Positions 1 through 6,495 of a DNA stretch of 23,498 bases are shown one piece after another. Within the stretch, counting starts at the first letter, position 1; each line of letters starts with the position of its first letter. The notes below the pieces were generated by a model. That model did no database searches and was not told where the DNA came from. It was given only the letters and a program-made list of their open reading frames with translations. Position numbers and translations under genes: made by a program. This stretch comes from Rhodanobacter sp. UBA5168 (GTDB taxonomy: Bacteria; Pseudomonadota; Gammaproteobacteria; Xanthomonadales; Rhodanobacteraceae): positions 6,959 through 30,456 of the forward strand of contig DHXA01000033.1 of assembly GCA_002413455.1 (NCBI GenBank), written 5' to 3'.

Positions 1-287
1 GTGCGTTCGATGGTTCCGCCGAACATGTACAGGCCGAACATGTTGAACAGGATGTGGGTGAACCCGCCATGCATGAAGGCGTATGTCACCACTTGCCAGA
101 CGCGGAATCCTGCGTTGGCAACATTGCCATCCGGCGTCGTTCCGGTGATATCCGGACCCAGCGGCCATAGCGCGAAGTGTTGCGTCAGTGCCAGGCTGGT
201 CTGGTCGTGCAACAGCAACTGCAGCAGGAATACGACAACATTCGCGATCAACAGGTTGCGCGTGACGGGTGGCAGGTCAAATGGCAT
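1..287 (-). CDS. Rhomboid family intramembrane serine protease, N-terminal part (cut by window edge)
   Basis: The reverse strand encodes 95 residues from an ATG at 287 and runs off the left edge. It begins with a short polar stretch, a first membrane segment at about residues 11-27 (rich in L, V, I), a loop, and then a segment containing a His-x-x-x-Asn pair (H78, N82) in the context FTHILFNMFGLYMFG. In rhomboid proteases this is the second core helix, where the His and Asn form the oxyanion hole. The catalytic GxSG serine and the later His would lie outside the window, so activity cannot be judged. Rhomboids cleave membrane-protein substrates within or next to the bilayer. The start is followed directly by coding-like sequence, with the next gene about 200 bp away on the same strand. 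Confidence 0.85.
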   Translation of the reverse strand, partial: MPFDLPPVTRNLLIANVVVFLLQLLLHDQTSLALTQHFALWPLGPDITGTTPDGNVANAGFRVWQVVTYAFMHGGFTHILFNMFGLYMFGGTIER

Positions 288-435
288 CAGATGATTTCCA
301 GAAACCGGGGGCAGGCATGGCGAGCGCAACTGACGCCGCCCGAAGGGTGCACGGATAGGCTGACCCGTGGCGCAGGAAATCGTTCACCGAGCCAACGTGC
401 GGTCGGTACGGCAGGGCGTCAAGCCGGCCCCAACG

Positions 436-461
436 CAAGAGCCGCCTTGCGGCGGCTCTTG
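436..461 (-). terminator. Hairpin, probable terminator of the NlpC/P60 gene
   Basis: CAAGAGCCGCC (436-446) pairs perfectly with GGCGGCTCTTG (451-461) around a TTGC loop. It lies 30 bp past the stop of the NlpC/P60 gene. There is no good T-tract on either side, so termination is probable rather than certain. Confidence 0.6.
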
Positions 462-490
462 AACACAAACAATGTTTCAATCCGGTCAGC

Positions 491-1438
491 TCAACCCTTG
501 TCCGCCACCTGCGCCATCGCCTCGGGCCGCTTGGCACCGGCAAAGCGCTTGGCCCAGTAACCGCTGTCAAGGCTGGAAATTTCGACTGACTTGCCGGTAT
601 TGGGCGAGTGGATGAAGCGGCCATTGGAAATGTAGATGCCCACGTGCGAGATGCGTCGCTTGCCATGGGTATGGAAAAACACCAGGTCGCCCGGCTTCAT
701 GTCCGCCCGCTTGACCTTGAGCCCGGCGAGAAACTGCGAAGCCGAGTTGTTCGGTAACTGCATGCCGACCGCATGCGCGAACACATAACGCACGAACCCG
801 CTGCAATCGAAACCGGTGGATGGGTCGCGGCCGCCACGCACATAGCGGATATCACGCAGCCTCATGGCCATCGCGATCAGCGCCTTGCGCAGATCGGTGA
901 CACTTTGGGCACCGTCAATGGCGGGTGACAACTCGTCACTCTCGATCTGATCAGCGGGAGTGCTGACGGCCCCGGTACTATTTGCCGCCACTTTCCTGTC
1001 GACCAGCAGCACAGACTGGGCATCTGCCGGAACAGCGGACGGGGCCAGCATCGACGCCGGATTGAAGACCGGCAGCTGAGGCGGTTTTGGCGTGAGACTG
1101 AACGGCGCGTGCGGGCCGGTCATCGCAATCGGGGTGACCCGGAGGACGTCAAAGCCCGACAGGCCCGGTGTCAGTCCGCCTGTCGCCACGACCGAGGTAT
1201 GGACCTTGGCCGCGGTGCGTCGTGAGTGAGCAGCCTTGCGTTTGGCGATAACGTGCTTGCCATGCCGCGCATGCGTTGACGCGTGATGTGTCGCTTTGGC
1301 GTGTGTCTGCTTGTGATGCTGCGCGTGCGTCGAGGTGACTGACTTTCCGTGGGTTTTGCTGGTCGTTGCCTGCAGCGGGGCCATCACGAGCAGGGCTGCA
1401 GCGAGCACGGAGCAGACGGTCAATCGCTTGATGGGCAT
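491..1438 (-). CDS. Secreted NlpC/P60 peptidoglycan endopeptidase with His-rich linker
   Basis: A 315-residue protein. Residues 1-24 look like a signal peptide (basic start, hydrophobic core ending in QATT), so it should act in the periplasm. Residues 30-80 are a low-complexity stretch of His, Lys, Ala, Thr and Arg with 12 histidines, followed by a Pro-rich spacer to about 180. The NlpC/P60 papain-like domain occupies about 180-300. The catalytic Cys is C212 in FDCSGF, the catalytic His is H265 in SHVGIY and the third residue is H277 in FIHSP. Family members cut peptide stems of peptidoglycan, usually next to a D-iso-Glu bond. All three active-site residues are present, so it should be active. 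No strong Shine-Dalgarno sequence precedes the ATG; an AAGGGA lies somewhat far upstream. A hairpin follows the stop. Confidence 0.93.
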   Translation of the reverse strand: MPIKRLTVCSVLAAALLVMAPLQATTSKTHGKSVTSTHAQHHKQTHAKATHHASTHARHGKHVIAKRKAAHSRRTAAKVHTSVVATGGLTPGLSGFDVLRVTPIAMTGPHAPFSLTPKPPQLPVFNPASMLAPSAVPADAQSVLLVDRKVAANSTGAVSTPADQIESDELSPAIDGAQSVTDLRKALIAMAMRLRDIRYVRGGRDPSTGFDCSGFVRYVFAHAVGMQLPNNSASQFLAGLKVKRADMKPGDLVFFHTHGKRRISHVGIYISNGRFIHSPNTGKSVEISSLDSGYWAKRFAGAKRPEAMAQVADKG

Positions 1439-1656
1439 GCGGAGGGAAATCCCTTGTCATTCACAGGATTGGCCGCCTGCAACAGCTGACGACGTGACGA
1501 AGTAGTGAAGTTAACAAGAAGACGCCGTGTGTATGTTGGATTGAGGTTAATTGAACCCTGTCGTTTCAAAAAATGGCGATGACGCGCACACTACGATACA
1601 AATATTTGATTTGGAAGATAATTTTCTGGGACCGAGGCCAGCCAAGGGGCGTACTT
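1439..1656. other. AT-richer intergenic spacer between yggS and the NlpC/P60 gene
   Basis: This 218-bp gap is the most AT-rich stretch of the first 4 kb, especially about 1500-1630. It probably holds the promoter of the NlpC/P60 gene on the minus strand. A TTGAAA on that strand near 1570 could be a -35 box, but no convincing -10 box sits at the right distance. I see no RNA gene or credible small ORF. Confidence 0.4.
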
Positions 1657-2394
1657 TCAGAGCGCGGCTGGCGCTTTGGGCCAGCAAGCGGAGTCGGGAT
1701 AGGAGCGGTTTCCAAAGATCGCCGTGCCGATGCGTACTTCGGTGGCGCCCTCGGCGATGGCGAGCGGAAAATCGCCACTCATGCCCATGGAAAGTCTCGT
1801 CAGATCATGACCTTGTGCCATGGCCTGATCGCGCAACTCGCGCAGCAGGCGAAAGCAGCCGCGCACTTCGGCCGGCTCGCTGGAATGGATCGCCAAGGTC
1901 ATCAGCCCGCGCACCCGCAAGCTGTCGCAGCCACGCAGGGCATTCAGAAAACCCGGTAGCTGTTCGGGCGGCAGTCCGTATTTGCTGGGCTCGGATGAGG
2001 TCTTCACTTGCACCAGCACGTCAATTGCGCGACCTTCCTGCTGCAGACGCCGGTCCAGCGCCTCGGCCAGTTCCAGCCGATCCAGCGACTGCACCTCACT
2101 GGCCAGTCGCGCGACATCCTTGGCCTTGTTGGTCTGCAGGTGGCCGATCATCACCCAGTCGATGTCGCAATCGGCCAACGGCGCGGATTTGTCGCGGATC
2201 TCCTGCACTTTGTTCTCGCCGAAACGGCGCAGACCCAGCGCGACTGCAGCCCGGATCAGCTCCGGACCGAAGGTTTTGCTGACCGGCAGGATGCCAACGT
2301 CGGCCGGATCGCGGCCGGCCTCGCGGCAAGCCTCGTCGACGCGGCGACGGATCTGTGCCCAGTTGTCGGCCAGCCAGGTGGTGTCCTTGCTCAT
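1657..2394 (-). CDS. yggS: YggS/PLPBP family PLP homeostasis protein
   Basis: A 245-residue single-domain alanine-racemase-like TIM barrel of the YggS/PROSC family, at usual length. The PLP-binding lysine is K40 in PVSKTF. Family motifs FGENKVQEI (58-66), IGHLQTNK (83-90), SMGMSGDF (202-209) and the phosphate-binding RIGTAIFG (221-228) are all visible. The family has no proven enzyme activity; it binds pyridoxal 5'-phosphate and keeps vitamin B6 and amino-acid pools balanced in the cytoplasm. The start lies 16 bp beyond the stop of the upstream M20 peptidase on the same strand, so the two are probably co-transcribed. In many proteobacteria yggS sits beside proC or pilT; neither is seen here. 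Confidence 0.95.
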   Translation of the reverse strand: MSKDTTWLADNWAQIRRRVDEACREAGRDPADVGILPVSKTFGPELIRAAVALGLRRFGENKVQEIRDKSAPLADCDIDWVMIGHLQTNKAKDVARLASEVQSLDRLELAEALDRRLQQEGRAIDVLVQVKTSSEPSKYGLPPEQLPGFLNALRGCDSLRVRGLMTLAIHSSEPAEVRGCFRLLRELRDQAMAQGHDLTRLSMGMSGDFPLAIAEGATEVRIGTAIFGNRSYPDSACWPKAPAAL

Positions 2395-2410
2395 GCGCCG
2401 ACGATCGTGC

Positions 2411-3835
2411 TCAGGCCTTGCCGGCCTGCTGGTGATGGCGCGCCACTACCTCGGCCACCACCATGCTGACCTTCTTGCCGGTGGGGATGTGCAGGAATTC
2501 GTTCGGTCCATGCGCATTGGAATGCGGGCCGAGCACGCCGGTGATCAGGAACTGAGCCTTCGGGAATTTCTCGCCCAGCATGCCCATGAACGGAATGCTG
2601 CCGCCCTCGCCCATGTAGGCAGCCGGGGCACCGAAGTAATGTTGCGAAGCATCGGCGACTGCCTGTTCCAGCCATGGCGACAGCTGCGGCGCGTTCCAGC
2701 CGCTGCCGTCCTTTTCCAGCACAAAGGTGACCTTGGCGCCGTACGGCGGATCCTTTTCCAGCAGCTGCTTGAGGAACTCGCCCGCTTTGGCGCCGTTGAG
2801 CGTGGGTGGAACGCGGAGGCTGAGCTTCACCGATGTTTGCGGCCGCAACACGTTGCCGGCACTCTCCAGTGACGGGATGCCACCGATGCCGGTCACCGCC
2901 AGTTGCGGGCGCCAGGTACGGTTGAGTACCAGTTCGGCCAGATCGTGGGTGACCGGCTGCATGCCGTCCACCCATGGAAACTTGTCGTAGATGTCCTCGC
3001 CGAGCACCTCGGCTGAAAGTTTCGCCTGCGCGATCCGCTGTGGCGGGATCTCGACGTACAGCTCGTTCGGCTTGATCTGGCCGGTGGCCGGATCCTCCAG
3101 TCGCGACAACAGATCGCGCAGGATGCGGAAGCTCGATGGCACCACGCCGGAGGCGTCGCCCGAATGCACGCCCTCTTCCAGCACCTGCACGGTGAGGTTG
3201 CCGCCGGTCATGCCGCGCAGCGACGTGGTGAGCCACAACTGGTCGTAGTTGCCGCAGCCCGAATCCAGGCACACCACCAGCGACGGGCTGCCGATGCGTG
3301 CGGCCAGGTGATCGACATAGAACGGCAGGTCGTAGCTGCCCGATTCTTCACAGGCCTCGATCATCACCACACAGCGCGCGTGCGGTATGCCCTGCTCGTG
3401 CAGGGCCAGCAACGCCGCCAGCGAGCCGAAAATGGCGTAGCCGTCATCGGCACCGCCACGACCGTACAACTTGTCGCCCTTGATCACCGGCGTCCACGGA
3501 CCGAGGCCGTCGGCCCAGCCGGTCATCTCCGGCTGTTTGTCCAGATGGCCGTAAAGCATCACGGTGTCGTCGCCTTGGCCTGGCACGTCGATATAGATGA
3601 GCGGGGTGCGCCCTTCCAGCCGTACCACTTCAAGCTTGGCGCCTGGCAGTTGGCTCAGCTTGGAGCGCGCCCAAGTCTCCATCAGCTCGACCGCGGCATC
3701 CATGTAGCCGTGCTCAGCCCATTTCGCATCGAACATCGGCGATTTGTTGGGAATACGGATGTATTCAACCAACTGCGGCACGATTTCGTCGTCCCACAAA
3801 CTACTGACGTAGCGGGAAAGGCGGGCAGTATCCAT
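2411..3835 (-). CDS. M20 family metallodipeptidase (carnosinase-like)
   Basis: A 474-residue cytoplasmic zinc peptidase of the M20 family, closest in layout to CNDP-type dipeptidases. Metal ligands and catalytic residues are visible: H97 and D99 in YGHLDKQP, bridging D130 in GRGGADDG, E163 (base) and E164 in EACEESGS, D191 in CLDSG and H442 in SNAHGPNE. H224 in GVHSGDAS sits in the lid/dimerisation domain (about residues 205-330). It should hydrolyse short peptides. The reading frame is open to 4015, but the start at 3835 is preferred because it has a GGAG 8 bases upstream and family-like sequence starts there; the extra 60 residues are basic and unlike the family. yggS follows 16 bp downstream. 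Confidence 0.92.
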   Translation of the reverse strand: MDTARLSRYVSSLWDDEIVPQLVEYIRIPNKSPMFDAKWAEHGYMDAAVELMETWARSKLSQLPGAKLEVVRLEGRTPLIYIDVPGQGDDTVMLYGHLDKQPEMTGWADGLGPWTPVIKGDKLYGRGGADDGYAIFGSLAALLALHEQGIPHARCVVMIEACEESGSYDLPFYVDHLAARIGSPSLVVCLDSGCGNYDQLWLTTSLRGMTGGNLTVQVLEEGVHSGDASGVVPSSFRILRDLLSRLEDPATGQIKPNELYVEIPPQRIAQAKLSAEVLGEDIYDKFPWVDGMQPVTHDLAELVLNRTWRPQLAVTGIGGIPSLESAGNVLRPQTSVKLSLRVPPTLNGAKAGEFLKQLLEKDPPYGAKVTFVLEKDGSGWNAPQLSPWLEQAVADASQHYFGAPAAYMGEGGSIPFMGMLGEKFPKAQFLITGVLGPHSNAHGPNEFLHIPTGKKVSMVVAEVVARHHQQAGKA

Positions 3836-3858
3836 GAACAAGCTCCATCGGCAGACAG

Positions 3859-3875
3859 ATTTCATTGTAGCAGTG
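3859..3875 (-). promoter_or_regulatory. Possible -10 box upstream of the M20 peptidase gene
   Basis: On the minus strand a TACAAT lies about 30 bases before the chosen ATG at 3835. It matches five of six bases of the sigma-70 consensus. No clear -35 element is seen 16-18 bases further upstream, so this is a weak call. If it is the real promoter, the longer upstream start codons of this frame would not be transcribed. Confidence 0.35.
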
Positions 3876-4036
3876 CGACCTGTCGACACCGACACGTCAG
3901 GAAGCACCCACAGGCTCCCGCGGGCATGACGCACGCCGCTATTGCGGCGCATCCGGCTGCGCGTTGTGCAGGCGCCGCGCAAAGTGCGATCGCGGTATCT
4001 GAATATCGCCATCATCGCGTCGCTTCGTCACTACTC

Positions 4037-4043
4037 AAGGAGG
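4037..4043 (+). promoter_or_regulatory. Strong ribosome binding site that fixes the ComEA-like start
   Basis: AAGGAGG lies 6 bases before the ATG at 4050, a near-perfect Shine-Dalgarno sequence. It decides against the longer frame opening at 3942. Confidence 0.85.
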
Positions 4044-4049
4044 AAGACC

Positions 4050-4412
4050 ATGTTCCACAAACTCGCCGTGCTTGCATTTGCATTGACCCTCGCCACGCCG
4101 GGGCTGTTGCTTGCCGCCACGCCGGTCAACATCAACCAGGCCGACGCCGCAACTATCGCCAAGTCGCTCGATGGCATCGGCCAGTCCAGGGCGCAGGCCA
4201 TCGTGGATTGGCGCACCTCGCACGGCCCATTCAAGAAGGCCGACGACCTCCATCACGTCAAGGGCATCGGCAAGGCCACGATCGAGCGCAACCGCGATGC
4301 GATCCTGCTCAGCGACGACGGCGCTAGCGCTGTCGCCAAAGTCGACACGCCCGTCAAGGCCGCGCACAAGCACAAGAAGGCCGCGGCTGCGGAAACCGCC
4401 GCTGACGAGTAA
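4050..4412 (+). CDS. Exported ComEA-like helix-hairpin-helix protein
   Basis: A 120-residue protein with an N-terminal signal peptide (about 1-23, ending LLLAA) and two helix-hairpin-helix motifs: LDGIGQSRAQAIVDWR (40-55) and VKGIGKATIERNR (70-82). This is the DNA-binding fold of ComEA, which holds incoming DNA in the periplasm during natural transformation. Here it is free in the periplasm, not anchored by a membrane helix as in Gram-positive ComEA. The last 25 residues are a Lys, His and Ala-rich tail that could add non-specific DNA contacts. The gene stands alone between the divergent M20 peptidase gene and a hairpin. A competence role is likely but other small exported HhH proteins exist, so the gene symbol is withheld. 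Confidence 0.88.
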   Translation: MFHKLAVLAFALTLATPGLLLAATPVNINQADAATIAKSLDGIGQSRAQAIVDWRTSHGPFKKADDLHHVKGIGKATIERNRDAILLSDDGASAVAKVDTPVKAAHKHKKAAAAETAADE

Positions 4413-4431
4413 TCCGGCCAGAACGGAACTG

Positions 4432-4460
4432 GCGACGCGACCCAGGGCGGGTCGCGTCGC
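4432..4460 (+). terminator. 12-bp perfect hairpin after the ComEA-like gene
   Basis: GCGACGCGACCC (4432-4443) pairs with GGGTCGCGTCGC (4449-4460) around AGGGC. It starts 20 bp after the stop and is followed by TTGCGC without a T-tract. It probably ends the ComEA-like transcript. A TACACT just after it (4467-4472) could serve as a -10 box for the SET-domain gene, although no -35 box is evident. Confidence 0.6.
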
Positions 4461-4500
4461 TTGCGCTACACTCGCGCGCCCTTCCTGCTGCCGTACCGCC

Positions 4501-4974
4501 ATGATCCTGCCGCGCTATCACATTGCCGCCTCTGCCATCCGTGGTGCCGGCAAGGGCTTGTTTCTCGATGAGACCGTTGCGGCGGGGCGCATCATCACGG
4601 CACCCGGTGGGATCGAGCAAACCTTCCGGCATGCCGACATCGTCGCCTCGCCCGAGCTCAGCGCGCAGTTTCACGCCAGCGCGCGCTGGTTCGAGGATCG
4701 CTACACCCTGTCTCCCGACTGGCCGGACGAGTGTTACATCAACCACAGTTTCGCGCCGAACGGCCTGTGGCACTTGGGGTTCGTGTTTGCGCTGGCCGAT
4801 TTGCCAGTGGGCACCGAGATCACCGTGGATTACCGCCACCTGCTACCACCCGGCCAGGCCGAGGATTTTGTGGATTCGCTCACAGGTGAGACAATCACCG
4901 GCTTGTCCTGGCAAGAAAGCCTTGCCAGCAGCACCCGCGCACTGGCCGAACTGGTGAGCGCCACCTACCGCTGA
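4501..4974 (+). CDS. SET-domain protein, probable protein lysine methyltransferase
   Basis: A 157-residue protein that is almost entirely a SET domain. The opening strand carries GKGLF (17-21). The SAM-binding core NHSFAPN (81-87) and the second core motif EITVDYRH (106-113), which includes the family tyrosine Y111, are both present. SET proteins transfer a methyl group from S-adenosylmethionine to lysine side chains. Bacterial members of this small size have mostly unknown substrates. No Cys-rich post-SET zinc site is seen; a short helical tail follows instead. The start is the ATG at 4501, which has no clear Shine-Dalgarno sequence. The longer frame opening at 4111 runs through the upstream gene in another frame and is rejected. 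An acetyltransferase begins 2 bases after the stop. Confidence 0.85.
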   Translation: MILPRYHIAASAIRGAGKGLFLDETVAAGRIITAPGGIEQTFRHADIVASPELSAQFHASARWFEDRYTLSPDWPDECYINHSFAPNGLWHLGFVFALADLPVGTEITVDYRHLLPPGQAEDFVDSLTGETITGLSWQESLASSTRALAELVSATYR

Positions 4975-4976
4975 AC

Positions 4977-5519
4977 ATGATGTTTGATATTCCTACTCTT
5001 GAAACGGCGCGCCTGCGCCTTACCCCGCTGACCGAAAAGCATTTCAACGACTACGCCGCGATGCTGGCCGATCCGGACAGTACTCGCTGGATCGGTGACG
5101 GCCAGCCGCTGGATCGCACCAATGCCTGGCGCTCGCTCGCGATGCTGCTTGGGCACTGGCAATTGCGCGGCTGCGGCATGTGGGCGCTGGAACTGAAGTC
5201 CACAGGCGAGTTCATCGGCCGGGCCGGGCTGATGTACCCCGAAGGCTGGCCGGACCTGGAAATGGGCTGGATGCTGAAGCCGGGACACCGTCATCACGGC
5301 TATGCCACCGAAGCGGGCAACGCCGTGCTCGATTTCGCCTGGAGCCAATTGCATGCGCCGCGCGTGATCAGCCTGGTGCGCATCGGCAACGAAGCCTCCG
5401 ACCGGGTGGCCGAGCGGCTCGGCGGCGAGCACATCGAGGACATGGACTTCTACGGCAGCAACAGTCATGTCTTCGCCTACTACCCGCCGCACCGCGAACA
5501 TCGCCGCGCTTACGCCTGA
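4977..5519 (+). CDS. RimJ/RimL-type GNAT acetyltransferase
   Basis: A 180-residue GNAT protein. It opens with the family pattern LETARLRLTPLTEKHF (8-23), characteristic of the RimJ/RimL branch (Acetyltransf_3). The acetyl-CoA pyrophosphate loop is at KPGHRHHGYATEAG (101-114), and the late strand ISLVRIGNEASDRVAERLG (131-149) is also typical. Members acetylate protein N-termini or small amines using acetyl-CoA in the cytoplasm. The substrate here is unknown. The start is ATG at 4977, or the adjacent one at 4980. The gene lies 2 bases after the SET gene with no ribosome site of its own, so translation is probably coupled. Confidence 0.9.
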   Translation: MMFDIPTLETARLRLTPLTEKHFNDYAAMLADPDSTRWIGDGQPLDRTNAWRSLAMLLGHWQLRGCGMWALELKSTGEFIGRAGLMYPEGWPDLEMGWMLKPGHRHHGYATEAGNAVLDFAWSQLHAPRVISLVRIGNEASDRVAERLGGEHIEDMDFYGSNSHVFAYYPPHREHRRAYA

Positions 5520-5535
5520 ATTCTTGCGCTTGAAT

Positions 5536-5554
5536 CGCCGGTCGTGCGCCGGCG
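5536..5554. terminator. Weak hairpin between convergent genes
   Basis: CGCCGG (5536-5541) can pair with CCGGCG (5549-5554) around a 7-base loop. It sits in the 46-bp gap between the acetyltransferase and the convergent membrane protein, where a bidirectional terminator would be expected. The stem is short and no T-tract follows. Confidence 0.3.
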
Positions 5555-5565
5555 GCGGGAGACAG

Positions 5566-6495
5566 TTACAAAGCTGACGACACTCCGCCGCTGCGCTGCG
5601 ACGATGACAGGGAACGCGCCACTTCAGCCAAGGCAAACAGCCGGGCCACGCGAACCCAGCCGAGCACCAGTACCACCAGTTGTGCCAGCAACAAAGCGAG
5701 TACCAGGCCACCCACGCCAACGGCCGGGGTGTGCACGCGGCCCACACCCAGCGCCAGCGCGATCGCATAACCGATCAGGCTGATCAGCAGATAGCAGGAC
5801 AGCGTGCTGAACGGCCGGCGCAACAGCTGCATGAAGCCACGGCCGAACGCGCGTGTGGCGGATCGCAGGCTTATGTCGGCGATGAATGCGGCCCGCCCCG
5901 ATTCCACGATCGCCTGCGCCAGCGCGAACAACAGCAAGGACAGCCACATGGCCATGTGCGACGCACTGTCCACCTGCGACTCCAGCACCGCCTTGTGATC
6001 GATCCGGTCCACCGCCTTGAATGTCAGGCCGATCAGCACGGCCATCACTGCGTAAGGCAGGATCGACCATAGCATCAGGCGGAACATGCGGCCGTATTCG
6101 ACCACGCCACACTGGAGCAGATGGCTGAACCCCAGCACGCGCCCGGCACGCCCGGCGCGTCCACTGCCGATCACCATGCCGTTGAGGAACGGCGACAACA
6201 GCAGCGTCAGCAACAGGCCCAGCATGGCCACGCCATGCAGCCAGTCAGTACTGTCTCTCAGCGCGGAAAGGGTGTCGTCGAACATCAACGGACTGAACTG
6301 CGTCGCCCACGCCTGCACATGCACCGAATGGTCGAGCAACCCGCTCAGCGTGCGCCACAGCGGCATGCTGACCACGGCTGTCGGCAACAGCAGCAACAGA
6401 ACCCAGAGCAGCAACAGACGCCATTGCATGGCCGCCAGGGGGGCACGCATGGTGGCGCCAAGATCGACCCGGCGCGAAGCACGTTTGTTCATCAT
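5566..6495 (-). CDS. Uncharacterised multi-pass inner-membrane protein coupled to the M1 peptidase
   Basis: A 309-residue membrane protein I do not recognise. About six hydrophobic segments are visible, near residues 25-45, 88-112, 137-160, 180-200, 230-252 and 260-285. The long loop between the first two (about 46-85) is probably periplasmic. Polar cytoplasmic-looking loops are rich in Arg and Gly, for example RAGRAGR near 112. The C-terminus is a Ser-rich tail. The start is chosen as the ATG at 6495, which overlaps the M1 peptidase stop as TGATG; a GTG at 6498 and a second ATG at 6492 are alternatives. This overlap makes translational coupling and a shared role with the M1 peptidase likely, but no function can be assigned from sequence. 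Confidence 0.8.
   Translation of the reverse strand: MMNKRASRRVDLGATMRAPLAAMQWRLLLLWVLLLLLPTAVVSMPLWRTLSGLLDHSVHVQAWATQFSPLMFDDTLSALRDSTDWLHGVAMLGLLLTLLLSPFLNGMVIGSGRAGRAGRVLGFSHLLQCGVVEYGRMFRLMLWSILPYAVMAVLIGLTFKAVDRIDHKAVLESQVDSASHMAMWLSLLLFALAQAIVESGRAAFIADISLRSATRAFGRGFMQLLRRPFSTLSCYLLISLIGYAIALALGVGRVHTPAVGVGGLVLALLLAQLVVLVLGWVRVARLFALAEVARSLSSSQRSGGVSSAL

Noticed and set aside
1..294. Forward ORF of 97 codons at the left edge
   Set aside because: It is antisense to the rhomboid gene and its product has no recognisable fold.
3836..4015. Extended N-terminus of the M20 peptidase (60 codons)
   Set aside because: The extension is basic and unlike the family, lies upstream of a candidate -10 box, and the start at 3835 has a good Shine-Dalgarno sequence.
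3164..4327. 387-codon forward ORF
   Set aside because: It is antisense to the M20 peptidase and out of frame with the ComEA-like gene; both real genes have motifs and ribosome sites.
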